Origin: Locusta migratoria
Lineage: Eukaryota; Arthropoda; Insecta; Orthoptera; Acrididae
Reading direction: 5' to 3'
DNA length: 64,000 nucleotides
Assembly (NCBI GenBank): GCA_026315105.1
Contig: CM048744.1
Location: forward strand, 840,606,094-840,670,093
Shown: in pieces, positions 31,683 to 41,419 of the stretch
How positions within the stretch are numbered: position 1 is the first letter of the stretch
Layout: every line of letters starts with the position of its first letter
Translations under genes and position numbers: made by a program
The notes under the pieces: model-generated
The model's input: the letters and a program-made list of their open reading frames with translations, nothing else
Databases searched by the model: none
What the model was told of the DNA's origin: nothing

Positions 31683-32668
31683 GCGATGTTAGATTAGATT
31701 AATACTTGTTCCATAGATCATGAATATGACATTTCGTAATGATGTGGAACGTGTCAGGTTAATGTAGGGTGTCTGTACAAGACGTTACATTACACAAAAT
31801 ATTTTATAATTTATATCTAGAAACTCATCCAAAGAGAGAAAGTAGTTGCCATTCAGAAATTCTATCGAGGCTATCTGTCAAACTTCTAACGCTGGTTGGT
31901 AGGTAATCAAAGACTTTTGTAGCAGCATAATTCACCCCTTTCTGTGCCAAACTCAGATTTGCCCCTACATAGTGAAGATCATCCTTTCTCCTGGTGTTAT
32001 ATCTGTGCACACTTCTATTACTTTTGAACTGGGTTGGATTATTAACAATAAATTTCATAAGTGAATATATATACTGTGAAGTTACTGTCAGAATAGCTAA
32101 ATCCTTAACTAGATGTCTGCAGGATGATCGTGGGTGGGCTCCAGCAATTATTCTTATTACACGCTTTTGTGCAATGAACACTTTTATACTCAATGATGAA
32201 TCACCCCAGAATATGATGCCATAAGAAAGCAGTGAATGAAAATAGGCATAGTTAGCTAATTTAGTGAGATTCTTATCGCCAAAATTTGCAATAACCCTAA
32301 CAGCATACGTAGCTTAACTCGTCATCAGCAGACCGTCTATGTGCTGCTTCCAGTTTACTCTCTCATCAATGCACACGCCTAAAAACTTTGAAAATTCTAC
32401 CTTAGTTACAGACTTCTGTTCAAAGTCTATATTTATTACTGGGGTTGTTTACTGAGCAGAACTGTATATACTGCGTTTTATCAAAATTTCATACAGTCCG
32501 TTTCCAGAGAACCACTTAATAATTTTGTGAAAAACATTATTTACGATTACATCACTTAGTTCTTGTTGTTTGGATGTGATTACTACATTTGTATCATCAG
32601 CAAAAAGAACTAACTTTGCATCTTCATCAATGTACCCCTCTGCGATCTTTATTTTACACACTTTTGTT
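31683..32668 (-). mobile_element. Jockey/CR1-group LINE, second family, 5'-truncated
   Basis: The minus-strand 3' end is marked by GTTCCACATCATTACGAAAT and CTATGGAACAAGTATTAATC. It carries a C-terminal ORF (31825-32193) and an RT motif C remnant (32449-32661). Confidence 0.78.
31825..32193 (-). pseudogene. LINE C-terminal domain remnant
   Basis: 122-aa frame with FIAQKRVIRIIAGAHPRSSC and RHLVKDLAILTVTSQYIYSL, the conserved C-terminal block that follows RT in Jockey-like LINEs, then YNTRRKDDLHY. The element's RT motif C, LFADDTNVVI, is in a separate frame at 32449-32661. Confidence 0.75.
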
Positions 32669-32765
32669 CAGTTATGCCACAACTTTCTCCCTAATTCTCT
32701 TCAGTACCTCTTCATTAGTTATGCAATACACCCATCTAATCTTCAACATTCTCGTATAACCGTAG
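32669..32765 (-). mobile_element. RTE LINE fragment
   Basis: The minus strand encodes MLKIRWVYCITNEEVLKRI, the RTE C-terminal block also seen at 20 kb and 58 kb. It is sandwiched between two unrelated LINEs. Confidence 0.72.
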
Positions 32766-32789
32766 AAAACTGCTACTGCTCGATTACAA

Positions 32790-33390
32790 TGCGACGATCT
32801 AGGCAGACGTCTGTTCTGAGAAACGTCCATAACCTTGTCTACGGGTGTGAATATGGTCACCTATTGTGGGTCCCTGGCCACTCGGAGATCAGTGGCAACG
32901 AACATGCCGACAGATTAGCCAGGACGGGGGCAGAGACTCCATTTATTGGACCGGAACCTCTCCTGACAATCACCAAGGCAATGATCAAATTGGAGCTACG
33001 TAACTGGCTCAGAAGACAACACGTAGAATATTGGACAAAGTCTACCAACAAAAACATGGCAAGGTAATGATGCCAAAGCCATGTTTTAAAAGAAGCTCAG
33101 CAATCCTGGACCTGAACGGGCGAGATATCAGACTCATGGTTGGATTGCTGACAAGCCATGGGAATTTCAAAAAACACCTACATACAATGGGAATAACAGA
33201 AGAGGACCCTAAATGTAGGCTCTGTGATGACGGTGATGAAACTGCATCACATCTAATCTTCGAATGTATTGCATTGGAGAGTAAAAGGCACAGAACATTT
33301 GGGACAACCAGACCCGAAGAAATCGTGTCTAATAAAGAACTGGTAAAGGGACTCCTTGCACTGTTGAAGGGCATTGGTTGGCTTTACTAG
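32790..33390 (+). pseudogene. RNase H domain and C-terminus of an I/R1-type LINE
   Basis: A frame ending at 33067 reads LLWVPGHSEISGNEHADRLA, the RNase H motif with catalytic-site H and D residues, then GPEPLLTI. After a frameshift near 33062, the frame to 33390 has RLMVGLLTSHGNFKKHLHTM and CRLCDDGDETASHLIFEC, a zinc-knuckle-like C-terminal motif of LINEs with RNase H, closing LLALLKGIGWLY before a stop. The RT domain is missing. Such RNase H removes RNA from the RNA:DNA hybrid. Confidence 0.85.
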
Positions 33391-33794
33391 ATATACAGGG
33401 AGCGATACCGCACAATAAACTTAGTTTCGGTGTGGGCAGTGGCGGGTTGGACCAAGACTGTTTTGGCTTCCCTGGAAAAATCATCAAATCAAATCAATGG
33501 TCACGTGACCATTGCAACAAGCTTCATGACACAACTGACGCATCATATCCAACTTGTGTGGCAAGGCTTCGAAACAACCATCCCACCACTCGGGAGGTCG
33601 CTATTTAGCCGTTTCAAACTCGCTCAGTTGGCTTTAGGAAGCACGGATGAGTCTCCGCGGCGTGGTAACTGTTTGCTTCAAACTTTGACGAAACGCTGGT
33701 CCTTATGAACTTAAAAATTCCCTATTGAAGAGTACAGTCATGTGACTCTGGTAGCTCAGTCACTGTGCCATCTGTTGGAGGCGTTGGAGGACGA

Positions 33795-33991
33795 AATGTT
33801 CAAATGTTTGTAGAGCTTATGGGACTTAACTACGGGGTCATCAGTCCCTAAACTTACAAACTACTTTGTACTAGCTAACACTAAGGACGGCACAAATATC
33901 CGTGCCCGAGGGGGGGATTCGAACCCCCGACCATAGTGGCCGTGCAGACCGTGACTGGCGCGCCGCAGTCCCCTCAGCCACAGCGGCCGGG
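33795..33991 (-). mobile_element. SINE, subfamily A
   Basis: Target duplication TTGGMGGACGA (33784-33794, 33992-34002, one mismatch). Head GGGATTCGAACCCCCGACCA well preserved. Confidence 0.9.
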
Positions 33992-34330
33992 TTGGCGGAC
34001 GACGTTGAAAGCATTCTCCTGGTGGCACCTGCTGTCTTCATATCAAAATCGACGTCTTTCCGGATGTTTTCTGGTAGTCCACACGGCATTGAAGTTTAGG
34101 ACACATACACCACGCCTCAGGTATGCGTACTATTACAATCTCAATGGGTTGTGCAATTATGTTTATCTCGTAAAAAAAGCGCGAATATGTCCAGATTTTT
34201 CGAATTAAATGTCCTCGAGGCTGCGAGGTATGTAGAGATGCTAGTTTTCCCCTTTTCTTATATCTTTCTCTCCGAAAACCCTTTTGTAGTGCTGTGATTG
34301 GAGCATTTTTCAGTCTGGTAAAATGTGCAA

Positions 34331-34508
34331 TAGCCGCGGCCGAGCGCATTGAGGCGCTATACTGCGATGCGCGAGGATGTTCTCCGAATGCCCCCTCCGG
34401 ATAGATGTTTGTGCCGTGTTTAGTATAATCTATTTCATAAGTAGTTTGTAAGTTTAGGGACTGATGATCCCGTAGTTAAGTCCCATAAGCTCTACAAACA
34501 TTTGAATA
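34331..34508 (+). mobile_element. SINE, subfamily A, degraded head
   Basis: CCGCGGCCGAGCGCATTGAGG head, B box destroyed, core GGGACTGATGATCCCGTAGT intact. No clear target duplication. Confidence 0.8.
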
Positions 34509-34929
34509 TGCACGATGTATGGTAAAAAGGGAACAGTTCTGCAGCTATCTTAAACCTGGAATATGGTGCCAATATTCTGACAGTGCACAGAGTATTGACT
34601 CTCAGAGGTTAACAGCAGTCCGCCAGAAGTCGCATTGTCTTGGGGCTGCAGCCTTCATCCTTAATGAGTCCCTGGCGAAACGTCTGCGCCGTGTTGGCAG
34701 ATGCGATCGACGACAACGACGAAGCTGTTCAGAAGCAGTCTTTGGAGACAAGGCTGCCAACCACGGAGAATCTGCCTGAGAAAGGGGTGGGTGGGGTCTC
34801 TCGGGTAATCAGCGCGCCCCTCACGAGTACTCTAGGCTGCTTCGAGATAATAACAGGCGTCACAGTGCTCAAGCAACTCCATCCGCGAAAACACAGCACG
34901 TGGTAGACAGTCCGGAAGTTCTCTTCCCT
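34509..34929. other. no gene recognised
   Basis: The two overlapping plus-strand frames here are not recognised. Confidence 0.45.
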
Positions 34930-35028
34930 CATCTACATGTACGTCTATCTACATCTATATGGATACTCTGCAAGTCACATTGAAGTGCATGGCAGAGGGT
35001 TCATGGAAACACTTTTATAATACACCTA

Positions 35029-35814
35029 TACAGGATGAGTTTAAATTCGCCCACTCGGGCTTCGCAGCGCGATTCCTCACCTTCCAACAATGAAAAACGT
35101 CTCCCACAAAATTTCATCCAGCGCATATTTCCGCCAGTAAATGGACGTCAAAGACTGAGATGTCTGTATGTTCCTTACGTCAGTGTGTTTCATAATTACA
35201 CCAACAAACTTGTAAGGGATGCATTAGGCGTCTCGAGGTACAAAATGAGCATGGAAACCCATGCCCGGAAACGCCATTCAACGACGCTACGGAGAGTCCA
35301 CGTTACAGGCACCAGCTCCTGCCGCTAGACATCCACTCCAGCAACTTCGACGCTCTGTATCGTCATTCAAAAATGTTCAAATGTTTGTATAGCTTATGGG
35401 ACTGAACTACGGGGTCATCAGTCCCTAAACTTACAAACTACTTATGAACTACTTAATACTAAAGACGGCACAAATATCCATGCCCGAGGGGGGATTCGAA
35501 CCCCCGACCGTAGTGGCCGTGCAGACCGTGACTGGAGCGCCTCAGTCTCCTCGGCCACCGCGGCCGGCTGTAGCGTCATTGGATGACGTTTCCGGGCATG
35601 GGTTTCCATGCTCACTTTGTTCCTCAAGACACCTCCCACATCCCCTGGAAGTTTGTTGGTGTAATAGTATAATTCTGAAACACACTGACGTATGGGGCAC
35701 ACACCCATCTCAATCTTCGACGTTCTTTTACTGCCGTAAATATGCGCAGGACGAAATTTTGTGACGAATCGCGCTGCGAAGCCCGAGTGCGAGAATTTAA
35801 ATTCACCTTGTATA
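35029..35814. mobile_element. fold-back element, split by a SINE
   Basis: Ends TACAGGATGAGTTTAAATTC and GAATTTAAATTCACCTTGTA are inverted. Arms about 35029-35285 and 35577-35814 share GCCCGGAAACGCCATTCAAC-like and TAATTACACCAACAAACTT-like blocks in opposite orientation. A TA or TATA target lies at the boundary. The ends resemble those of the 7511-8189 element (TACAGGGTGATTCACC), suggesting one group. Confidence 0.85.
35368..35569 (-). mobile_element. SINE, subfamily A, inside the fold-back
   Basis: Target duplication GTAKCGTCATT (35357-35367, 35570-35580, one mismatch). Third level of nesting: LINE, fold-back, SINE. Confidence 0.9.
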
Positions 35815-35823
35815 GTTCATTCT

Positions 35824-36545
35824 CTAATAGCTCACGGGAGAAGAAACACCTAAATCTTTCCCTTTTTCGATATGATTAATTTTATTATGATTATCATGTC
35901 TCCCTGTATAGGTGGGTGCCAACAAAATATGTTCACATTCAGAAGAGAAACTTAGCGAAAGAAATTTCTCAAATAGATATCGTCGCAACAAATAACGCCG
36001 TACTTTTAATGATTTACACTTCAACTTGTGCATCATTTACGTGACACTCTTTCTCCTATATCGCGATAATACAACACGAAGTGTCTTTCTCTGACGTTTC
36101 CCTAAATCTTCTGTCAGTCCCACTTGGTGGGGATCCCACAATGCGCAGCAATACTTCAAAATAGGACGCACTAGTGTGCTGAAGCCAGTTTCTTTAGTGG
36201 AACTGTTGCATCTTCTAAGTGTCCTGCTAATGAAACGTAGTCTTTGGTTCGCCTTCCCTACAATGTTTTCTGTGTGTTCTTTTCAATGTAAGTTGCTCGT
36301 AATTGTTACTCCTAGGTATTTAGTAGAATTGACGTCCTGTAGATTTGACTGATTTATCGTGTAACTGAATTTTGGCACCCTGCAGATATCTTATCTAAAT
36401 CATTTTGCAGTTGCTTTTTATCTTCTGCTGACTTGACTATCCGATAAATGACAGCATCATCGACGAACAGTCTAAGGGAGCCACTCAGATTGTCTCCTAG
36501 ATCGTTTATAAAAATAAGGAACAGTAGGGGAACGTCACATATCAC
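35824..36545 (-). pseudogene. LINE reverse transcriptase remnant
   Basis: The upstream frame (36354-36545) has LLFLIFINDLGDNLSGSLRL and FVDDAVIYR, a motif C in which FADD has become FVDD. The downstream frame (35824-36036) has LKVRRYLLRRYLFEKFLSLS and HILLAPTYTGRHDNHNKI, the C-terminal block also seen at 46.2 kb. Multiple frameshifts. Confidence 0.8.
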
Positions 36546-36869
36546 TTCTGTTATAGTCGATGACTTCCGTCAGTTACCACGTGCTGTGTCCTTTCTGACA
36601 GCAAATCACGAATCCAATCGCACAACTGTGGCGATATTCCTTAAGCATTCAATTTGATTAGAAGACGCTTGTGAGGTATAGTGTGAAAGCCTCCCGGAAA
36701 TCCAGAAATATGGAATCTATCTGAAATCCCTTGTGACTAAAAAGCTAGCTGTGTTTCACAGGAACGATAGTTTCTGAGTCGGTGTTGATAGGACAATAGG
36801 TCGTTCTCTTCATAAAAACGAAGAAACTAATAAATCAACCCGTTTTTCCATTATCCTTAAAAAACAACC

Positions 36870-37085
36870 GAGGTGCTCCAGTGGTTAGAACACTGCACTA
36901 ATATTCGGGTGGACGGTGGTTCAAATTCATCCCGTATTTGTCCAGTGAATGCCGGGATGATTCCTTTGAAAAAGCACGGCCTATTTCCTTCCCTATCGTT
37001 ACACAAACATTCCGAAAGTGAGATCCGTCTATAATGACCTTGCTGTCGATGGGACCCTTCCTTGAAATTTTTTTCTTCTTTGGAG
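36870..37085 (+). mobile_element. tRNA-derived SINE, family D
   Basis: The tRNA head GGTGCTCCAGTGGTTAGAAC and B-box remnant GGTGGTTCAAATTC are followed by GAATGCCGGGATGATTCCTT and GATCCGTCTATAATGACCTT, a body I recognise from orthopteran tRNA-headed SINEs. One copy in the window. Confidence 0.72.
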
Positions 37086-37637
37086 ACGTGGCTAGTTTGA
37101 GAAAGAATTGTCGTCATGAACAGGCTGACTCAAACGTTGCAGTAGACCCTTTTATTTCAATACCTCTGAAGGGACTGTGAATTTAAATATTCCAGTAAGG
37201 TATGGGAAGGGTGGCCTGTCTTGCACTGTATGTACAGAACATTGGAGCCATCTTGAAATCGGCCATTTTGCATCTAAGTCAGTCCAATGTAGCATACTGA
37301 ACCATCTGAAAATTTGAGTGTCAACACAAAAGTATGTCGTTCAACACCACAAGCCACATGTTTTTGGTTGCTGAATATGGATGCTCAGTTTGGGAAACAG
37401 CTCATCATACCAGAAAACTAGATGCGGTCCTGCAGAAAGTTAGCTGGCTGCCTGAAACTTACTAGAGTGGACTACTTGTATTCCTTGTCGGGTATCGCTC
37501 TACCAAATGTTAGAAAATCATTCCTAAGCTCGATAGACTTCATAAAAGTCGAAGATGGCGAATAAGTCCAAAATACAAAAAGTCACATGGTTTTTTTTTC
37601 TAACACTTCTGACGTCAGAAGCCGCAGGTAGTCGGGG

Positions 37638-37892
37638 GTGCGTGGTATTGGTAAGGCTACCAGGCCACCTATTTTAAACAAATGGCAGGAACAGGTAAAA
37701 CACTTTGGAGTGAAACGTAAAGCTGTAGAAGTTCCTCAGCCTGGTCCGGTAGAATACAAGCAACCACGTATAGATACCTCAGACAACAAGGTAGAAACGT
37801 CTGAAGAATATTCTGCACAAGTTCGTCCTACGGAAATTAATAATGGTGCTAGTCGCTGTGGTACTAACAGTGTACCTGCAAAAATTGTATGA
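37638..37892 (+). CDS. unrecognised 84-aa ORF (hypothetical)
   Basis: Hydrophilic, with a balanced codon mix: KWQEQVKHFGVKRKAVEVPQ, QPRIDTSDNKVETSEEYSAQ. It overlaps by 4 bp a second frame (37889-38101, CVGTINNGDIRFINIQLSKV), which suggests one old coding region with a frameshift. I recognise no domain. It might be a transposon gene relic or chance. Confidence 0.25.
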   Translation: MRGIGKATRPPILNKWQEQVKHFGVKRKAVEVPQPGPVEYKQPRIDTSDNKVETSEEYSAQVRPTEINNGASRCGTNSVPAKIV

Positions 37893-38101
37893 GGGAATGT
37901 GTAGGCACAATTAACAATGGTGATATACGTTTTATTAATATTCAGTTATCCAAAGTGTGGGTTTATAGATACATAACGGATAAAAAGGTCAATCTTACTG
38001 CCATGTTTTCTGAGATAACACAACTTACTTCTCATTTCATAAGGCCAGAGGAATGCAATGCAGGATACATATTGATTTTTATTTATGTGTTTTCTCGGTA
38101 A
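37889..38101 (+). CDS. unrecognised 70-aa ORF (hypothetical)
   Basis: Follows the 37638 frame in the -1 register and ends in a hydrophobic stretch (AGYILIFIYVFS). No family recognised. Confidence 0.22.
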   Translation: MRECVGTINNGDIRFINIQLSKVWVYRYITDKKVNLTAMFSEITQLTSHFIRPEECNAGYILIFIYVFSR

Positions 38102-38464
38102 GTTTATGTTACCCATTTATTTCACACCAGACTGAGCCACAGGGTAGCATGGCATTGTTTAGCTAGTTTGTATCAAGAGATGTCTACTCGTAGTAAGATA
38201 CGAGACTACAAAAGACTAGATGTGAAAGAATTACACAGTGCGATAGTTGTGCGTTTGCCTTGAAGCAGACACGCTGTTCATTACGTCAGCGTCGCGTTCG
38301 CAGATGGTATTCGATGATGGAGCACCGAGAAAAATGGCGAGTCTGCCTGGGAGAAGGGAAGAAATGTAAAGATAGGAAATAATACAATTCCTTGAGACAA
38401 CATTGTCTTGTTATACCAAAGGTATTAAATATAAGGAGAGGCATTGGATTAAATTTGTGCTGTG

Positions 38465-38532
38465 GTTGGGATTAGAACCCGGGACCTCCTACTTACTAGG
38501 TAGGCACTTTAGACCACTAAGCCAACACAGCA
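38465..38532 (-). repeat. tRNA-like module, left arm
   Basis: Minus strand: CTGTGTTGGCTTAGTGGTCT, anticodon stem CCTAC/GTAGG with loop CTAGTAA (T33 present, anticodon would be AGT), then GGGTTCTAATCCC with a B-box change. Confidence 0.68.
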
Positions 38533-38748
38533 TTGCAGCCAAAGCGCCTACACGGACTGTCCTAAAGCACGTCTCTCTCCACACCACATACTTTAATTCT
38601 GCCTCATGTTCCCTGTGAAATGCTATTCGAATATAGGAGAGCCCTGGCAATTCGATACGCATTTCACAGGGAACATGAGGCAGAATTAAAGTATGTGGTG
38701 TGGAGGGAGACGTGCTTTAGAACAGTCCGTGTAGTCGCTTTGGCTGCA

Positions 38749-38892
38749 ATGCTGTGCTGGCTGAGTGGTCTGGCTCAGCGCGCCCGGTCAGGGGCCGGAA
38801 TGTCCCCTGTAATAAAAAAGCTGAGCCACCAACTCGTCGAACTACAACGAACAATCACGATCTGCGTCCGCAAAGAAGAGAACAACCTATAG

Positions 38893-38933
<41 letters not shown>

Positions 38934-38991
38934 GGTCTAAGTGCCTACCTAATAAGTAGGAGGTCCCGGGCTCGAATCCCAGCCACAGCAC
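38749..38991 (+). repeat. tRNA-like module, right arm, split by retroposon
   Basis: Outside the insertion it reads CTGTGCTGGCTGAGTGGTCT, then stem CCTAC/GTAGG with loop CTAATAA (anticodon would be AAT) and GGGCTCGAATCCC. The acceptor strand ends CCACAGCAC. It is tRNA-like but carries stem mismatches. Confidence 0.68.
38772..38930 (+). mobile_element. unclassified structured retroposon, second copy, poly-A tail
   Basis: Starts GGCTCAGCGCGCCCGG and ends ACCTATAGAGC plus about 35 A residues. Flanked by AGTGGTCT (38764-38771, 38931-38938). Compared with the 12.7 kb copy it lacks about 14 bp at the 5' end and keeps the TGGCTCAGC/GCTGAGCCA pairing (first T shared with the flank). Confidence 0.85.
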
Positions 38992-39022
38992 AAATTTTAA
39001 TTCAATCCTCTCCTTATATTTA

Positions 39023-39673
39023 AGTTAGGAAAGCTTCAGAGACACTTTTCCAAGGTGTCATTTTGTAATGTTTTACTGTAACTTTTCTGCATAAACACAT
39101 GTCATGAGAACAGCTCAAATATATATTGAAATTATACAATATGTATAGTACTTAAAAGGATATTGTATTCTGGTTAATAGCAGCAATTGTAGCTCTGAAG
39201 TCGCTGGCTTTAGAACCTATGGTTTGCCACTACTGTAGAACTACCATGAGATAAACTGTATCTGACCTCAGAGTAATATTATGGTTAGTGCTTCGCCTGT
39301 AGCTAATCACCATCAGCAGCTCATACTTTATTAGCAGTGCAGTTTTATAGGTGGACAACCATTGTAACCAAAGTCGTTTTGCAGTAGTTATTTAGGAACG
39401 ACGCATTACGATATCAGGCATACGCAAGTCACGCTACTGTGTAAAGGAATCGATATTGATTCGATGTTGTTTGAGGGTCGCATTCTTTGCTGCGGATTCG
39501 GCAGTTGTCACTGTACGTTAAGGGCGATGCTGTTCTATGTTTATGTCTTTTAAGAGATAGTCTTCTGTTGCACTCAATTATTTTTATATTAGCACCTGAA
39601 AACGTTAGATAAAACAATCAAATTTTCATTTGCCGTCTCTTAAAGGAGAGACTAAAATGTCAATTGAAGGTCG

Positions 39674-39706
<33 letters not shown>

Positions 39707-40427
39707 TGTCACACCAAAAAAACTCCACTGAATAAAAAAACTGACACCCTGCACTTTGAATGCGTTTCTGCATCACAGCTACATTTCGCAACCCTAGTTC
39801 CCCACCACAAAAACAGCCACTAGCACTTTTGATAACGGCTTGGCGCACATTATAACGTTCCATAAAACAAGCGACCAATGCAATTCTCTCCGAAACACCG
39901 CATGCCTCCCCGCAGATAATGGCACGGACAGAAACTGCTGTTGATCCACAAATTAGCAGCCATTACTGGCAGCTCAGTATGGGGGGCGGTCTGTAGTCCG
40001 TCATGCCGTGTGGGCAGCGTCCCGTAATAAATTGCCACGCCACACGAGGGCAGTGTGAATGACAACGAAGTGGGCCTTTTGCAAAATACCAGTCTCACGG
40101 AAAGTTCGGTGCTAACATTCGTAAATAGCATTGCTGCATTGTTCTCTCTTACAAGATACACTTTTGCAGTTGCAGTTTACTCGGCCTCGGTGTACTTACA
40201 ACACTTAACAAGGCAAAAACTGATCGTAGGAGTTCCACCAAGGAGCTGCGGTATACGGTAAGTACTGAGTAAATGTTCGAATTTTATATCTTGTATTATG
40301 TACTCATTATACATCGTTCTTAATCGTGTGAGACAAGAATTATTTACACTGCCTATAATTACTCAAAATTATATTTACTGTGTTTATGCAATTGGAAATT
40401 CTAGTTTTAATAGTTGTGATTATACTA
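39023..40427. other. no gene recognised; CA microsatellite
   Basis: Holds a (CA)n run at about 39677-39705. The 103-aa minus-strand ORF at 39850-40161 is not recognised. Confidence 0.5.
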
Positions 40428-40532
40428 ACAAGGAAAGTACTTGGGCTCGAACTAACATATATGTATGAACTTTTGGTTACAGTATCTCTACGTACACCTC
40501 AATGTGCTGGTGGGTGTCGTTTTTATGCAAAA

Positions 40533-40733
40533 GCCGGCCGCGGTGGCCGAGGGGACTTCCGCACGTCAGTCACGGTCTGCACGGCCACTACGGTCGGGGG
40601 TTCGGATCCCCCCTCGGGCATGGATATTTGTGCCGTCCTTAGTGTTAGCTAGTTCATAAGCAGTTTGTAAGTTTAGGGACTGATGACCCCGTAGTTAAGT
40701 CCCATAAGCTATACTAACATTTGAACATTATTA
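40533..40733 (+). mobile_element. SINE, subfamily A
   Basis: Near-consensus copy starting GCCGGCCGCGGTGGCCGAGG. Target duplication ATGCAAAA (40525-40532, 40734-40741). Inserted inside the TIR element at 40431-41419. Confidence 0.92.
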
Positions 40734-40749
40734 ATGCAAAACTTTGCAA

Positions 40750-41247
40750 TCATGCTCTAGATAGCACTGTAGATGTAATTGTAAACGCCACACGTAATGT
40801 AGATACTGAACTATAACTTATGTAATAATCGTCGTACATGTTCTCTAGCGTATTGTCATCAAAAGCCGTGATGATAGTTGCAACTTTAACCTTCTTCTCG
40901 GAAGACTGTTGGTATTCACTGCCACTGCTTCCATCGCCTCTTCCAGCACTTACCGTAGCACAACAGCTATTAATGAGTTCTTCGTCATTATCATCCCTAT
41001 TATCATCATTATGTGTTAGTGTTACAACAGTATCTAACTTATGCTCATATTTCTGTACCATAACAGATACGAGAAAGCATGCGAATGATTCGTCTTCTAC
41101 ACTAATACCATCTTCACGAAGAAGGGTTCTTCGTAACTTCATCTCAACCAATCGCAATACATTAGCAGGATTGGTTACCAATCGCCGCCCCATCTGACGC
41201 TTCACCACACAAATGTCACAAAACGCAACTTCGGAGGCACACTGCAC
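40750..41247 (-). CDS. unrecognised 165-aa ORF inside a TIR element
   Basis: Starts MQCASEVAFCDICVVKRQMG and continues RRLVTNPANVLRLVEMKLRR, FACFLVSVMVQKYEHKLD, then an acidic stretch (THNDDNRDDNDEEL) and a Ser-rich part. The N-terminal half looks protein-like: Cys pairs, basic helices and no codon-bias oddities. It may be the first exon of a transposon protein, since it ends near the SINE without a recognisable catalytic domain. No function assigned. Confidence 0.45.
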   Translation of the reverse strand: MQCASEVAFCDICVVKRQMGRRLVTNPANVLRLVEMKLRRTLLREDGISVEDESFACFLVSVMVQKYEHKLDTVVTLTHNDDNRDDNDEELINSCCATVSAGRGDGSSGSEYQQSSEKKVKVATIITAFDDNTLENMYDDYYISYSSVSTLRVAFTITSTVLSRA

Positions 41248-41419
41248 CGTCTCTAATGGCGAACTGACAGGTCAGAGTGCAATGTGGCAAGGCACACGCA
41301 GAGGCCTCTAACGGACGACTGCAGATGCGGGAGTGTCGCTAGTGCAATAAGGGAACTTTACGTTATCTCTCGTACGATTTTGATGTATGTTTGTTCGAGC
41401 CCAAGTACTTTCCTTGTAA

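Larger units (their letters stand above)
34930..36830 (-). mobile_element. CR1/Jockey-type LINE split by a fold-back element
   Basis: The 3' end (34930-35028: minus strand AACCCTCTGCCATGCACTTC and a TAGATG tail) is separated from the coding remainder (35815-36830) by the 35029-35814 fold-back. The continuity matches the uninterrupted LINE at 25969-27212. Confidence 0.83.
38424..39022. mobile_element. fold-back element with tRNA-like arms, carrying a retroposon
   Basis: Left arm 38424-38632 and right arm 38649-39022 are reverse complements (for example CACAGGGAACATGAGGCAGA), with a 16-bp spacer. The right arm is interrupted by the 38772-38930 retroposon. Both arms end in a tRNA-like module followed by CACAAATTTTAATTC-type sequence. 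The same architecture is at 59598-60176. Confidence 0.9.
40431..41419 (-). mobile_element. unclassified TIR element with a 165-aa ORF
   Basis: Inverted ends: ACAAGGAAAGTACTTGGGCT at 40430 and its complement AGCCCAAGTACTTTCCTTGT ending at 41418. Identity extends to about 25 bp, then decays. It contains a minus-strand ORF and a SINE. No target duplication recognised, and the superfamily is not assignable by eye. Confidence 0.7.

Noticed and set aside
35444..35764. ORFs starting MPEGGFEPPT or containing IRTPDHSGRADRD, seen near many SINEs
   Set aside because: These peptides are translations of the SINE tRNA-like head (B box GGATTCGAACCCCCGACC). They recur wherever a SINE lies and are not proteins.
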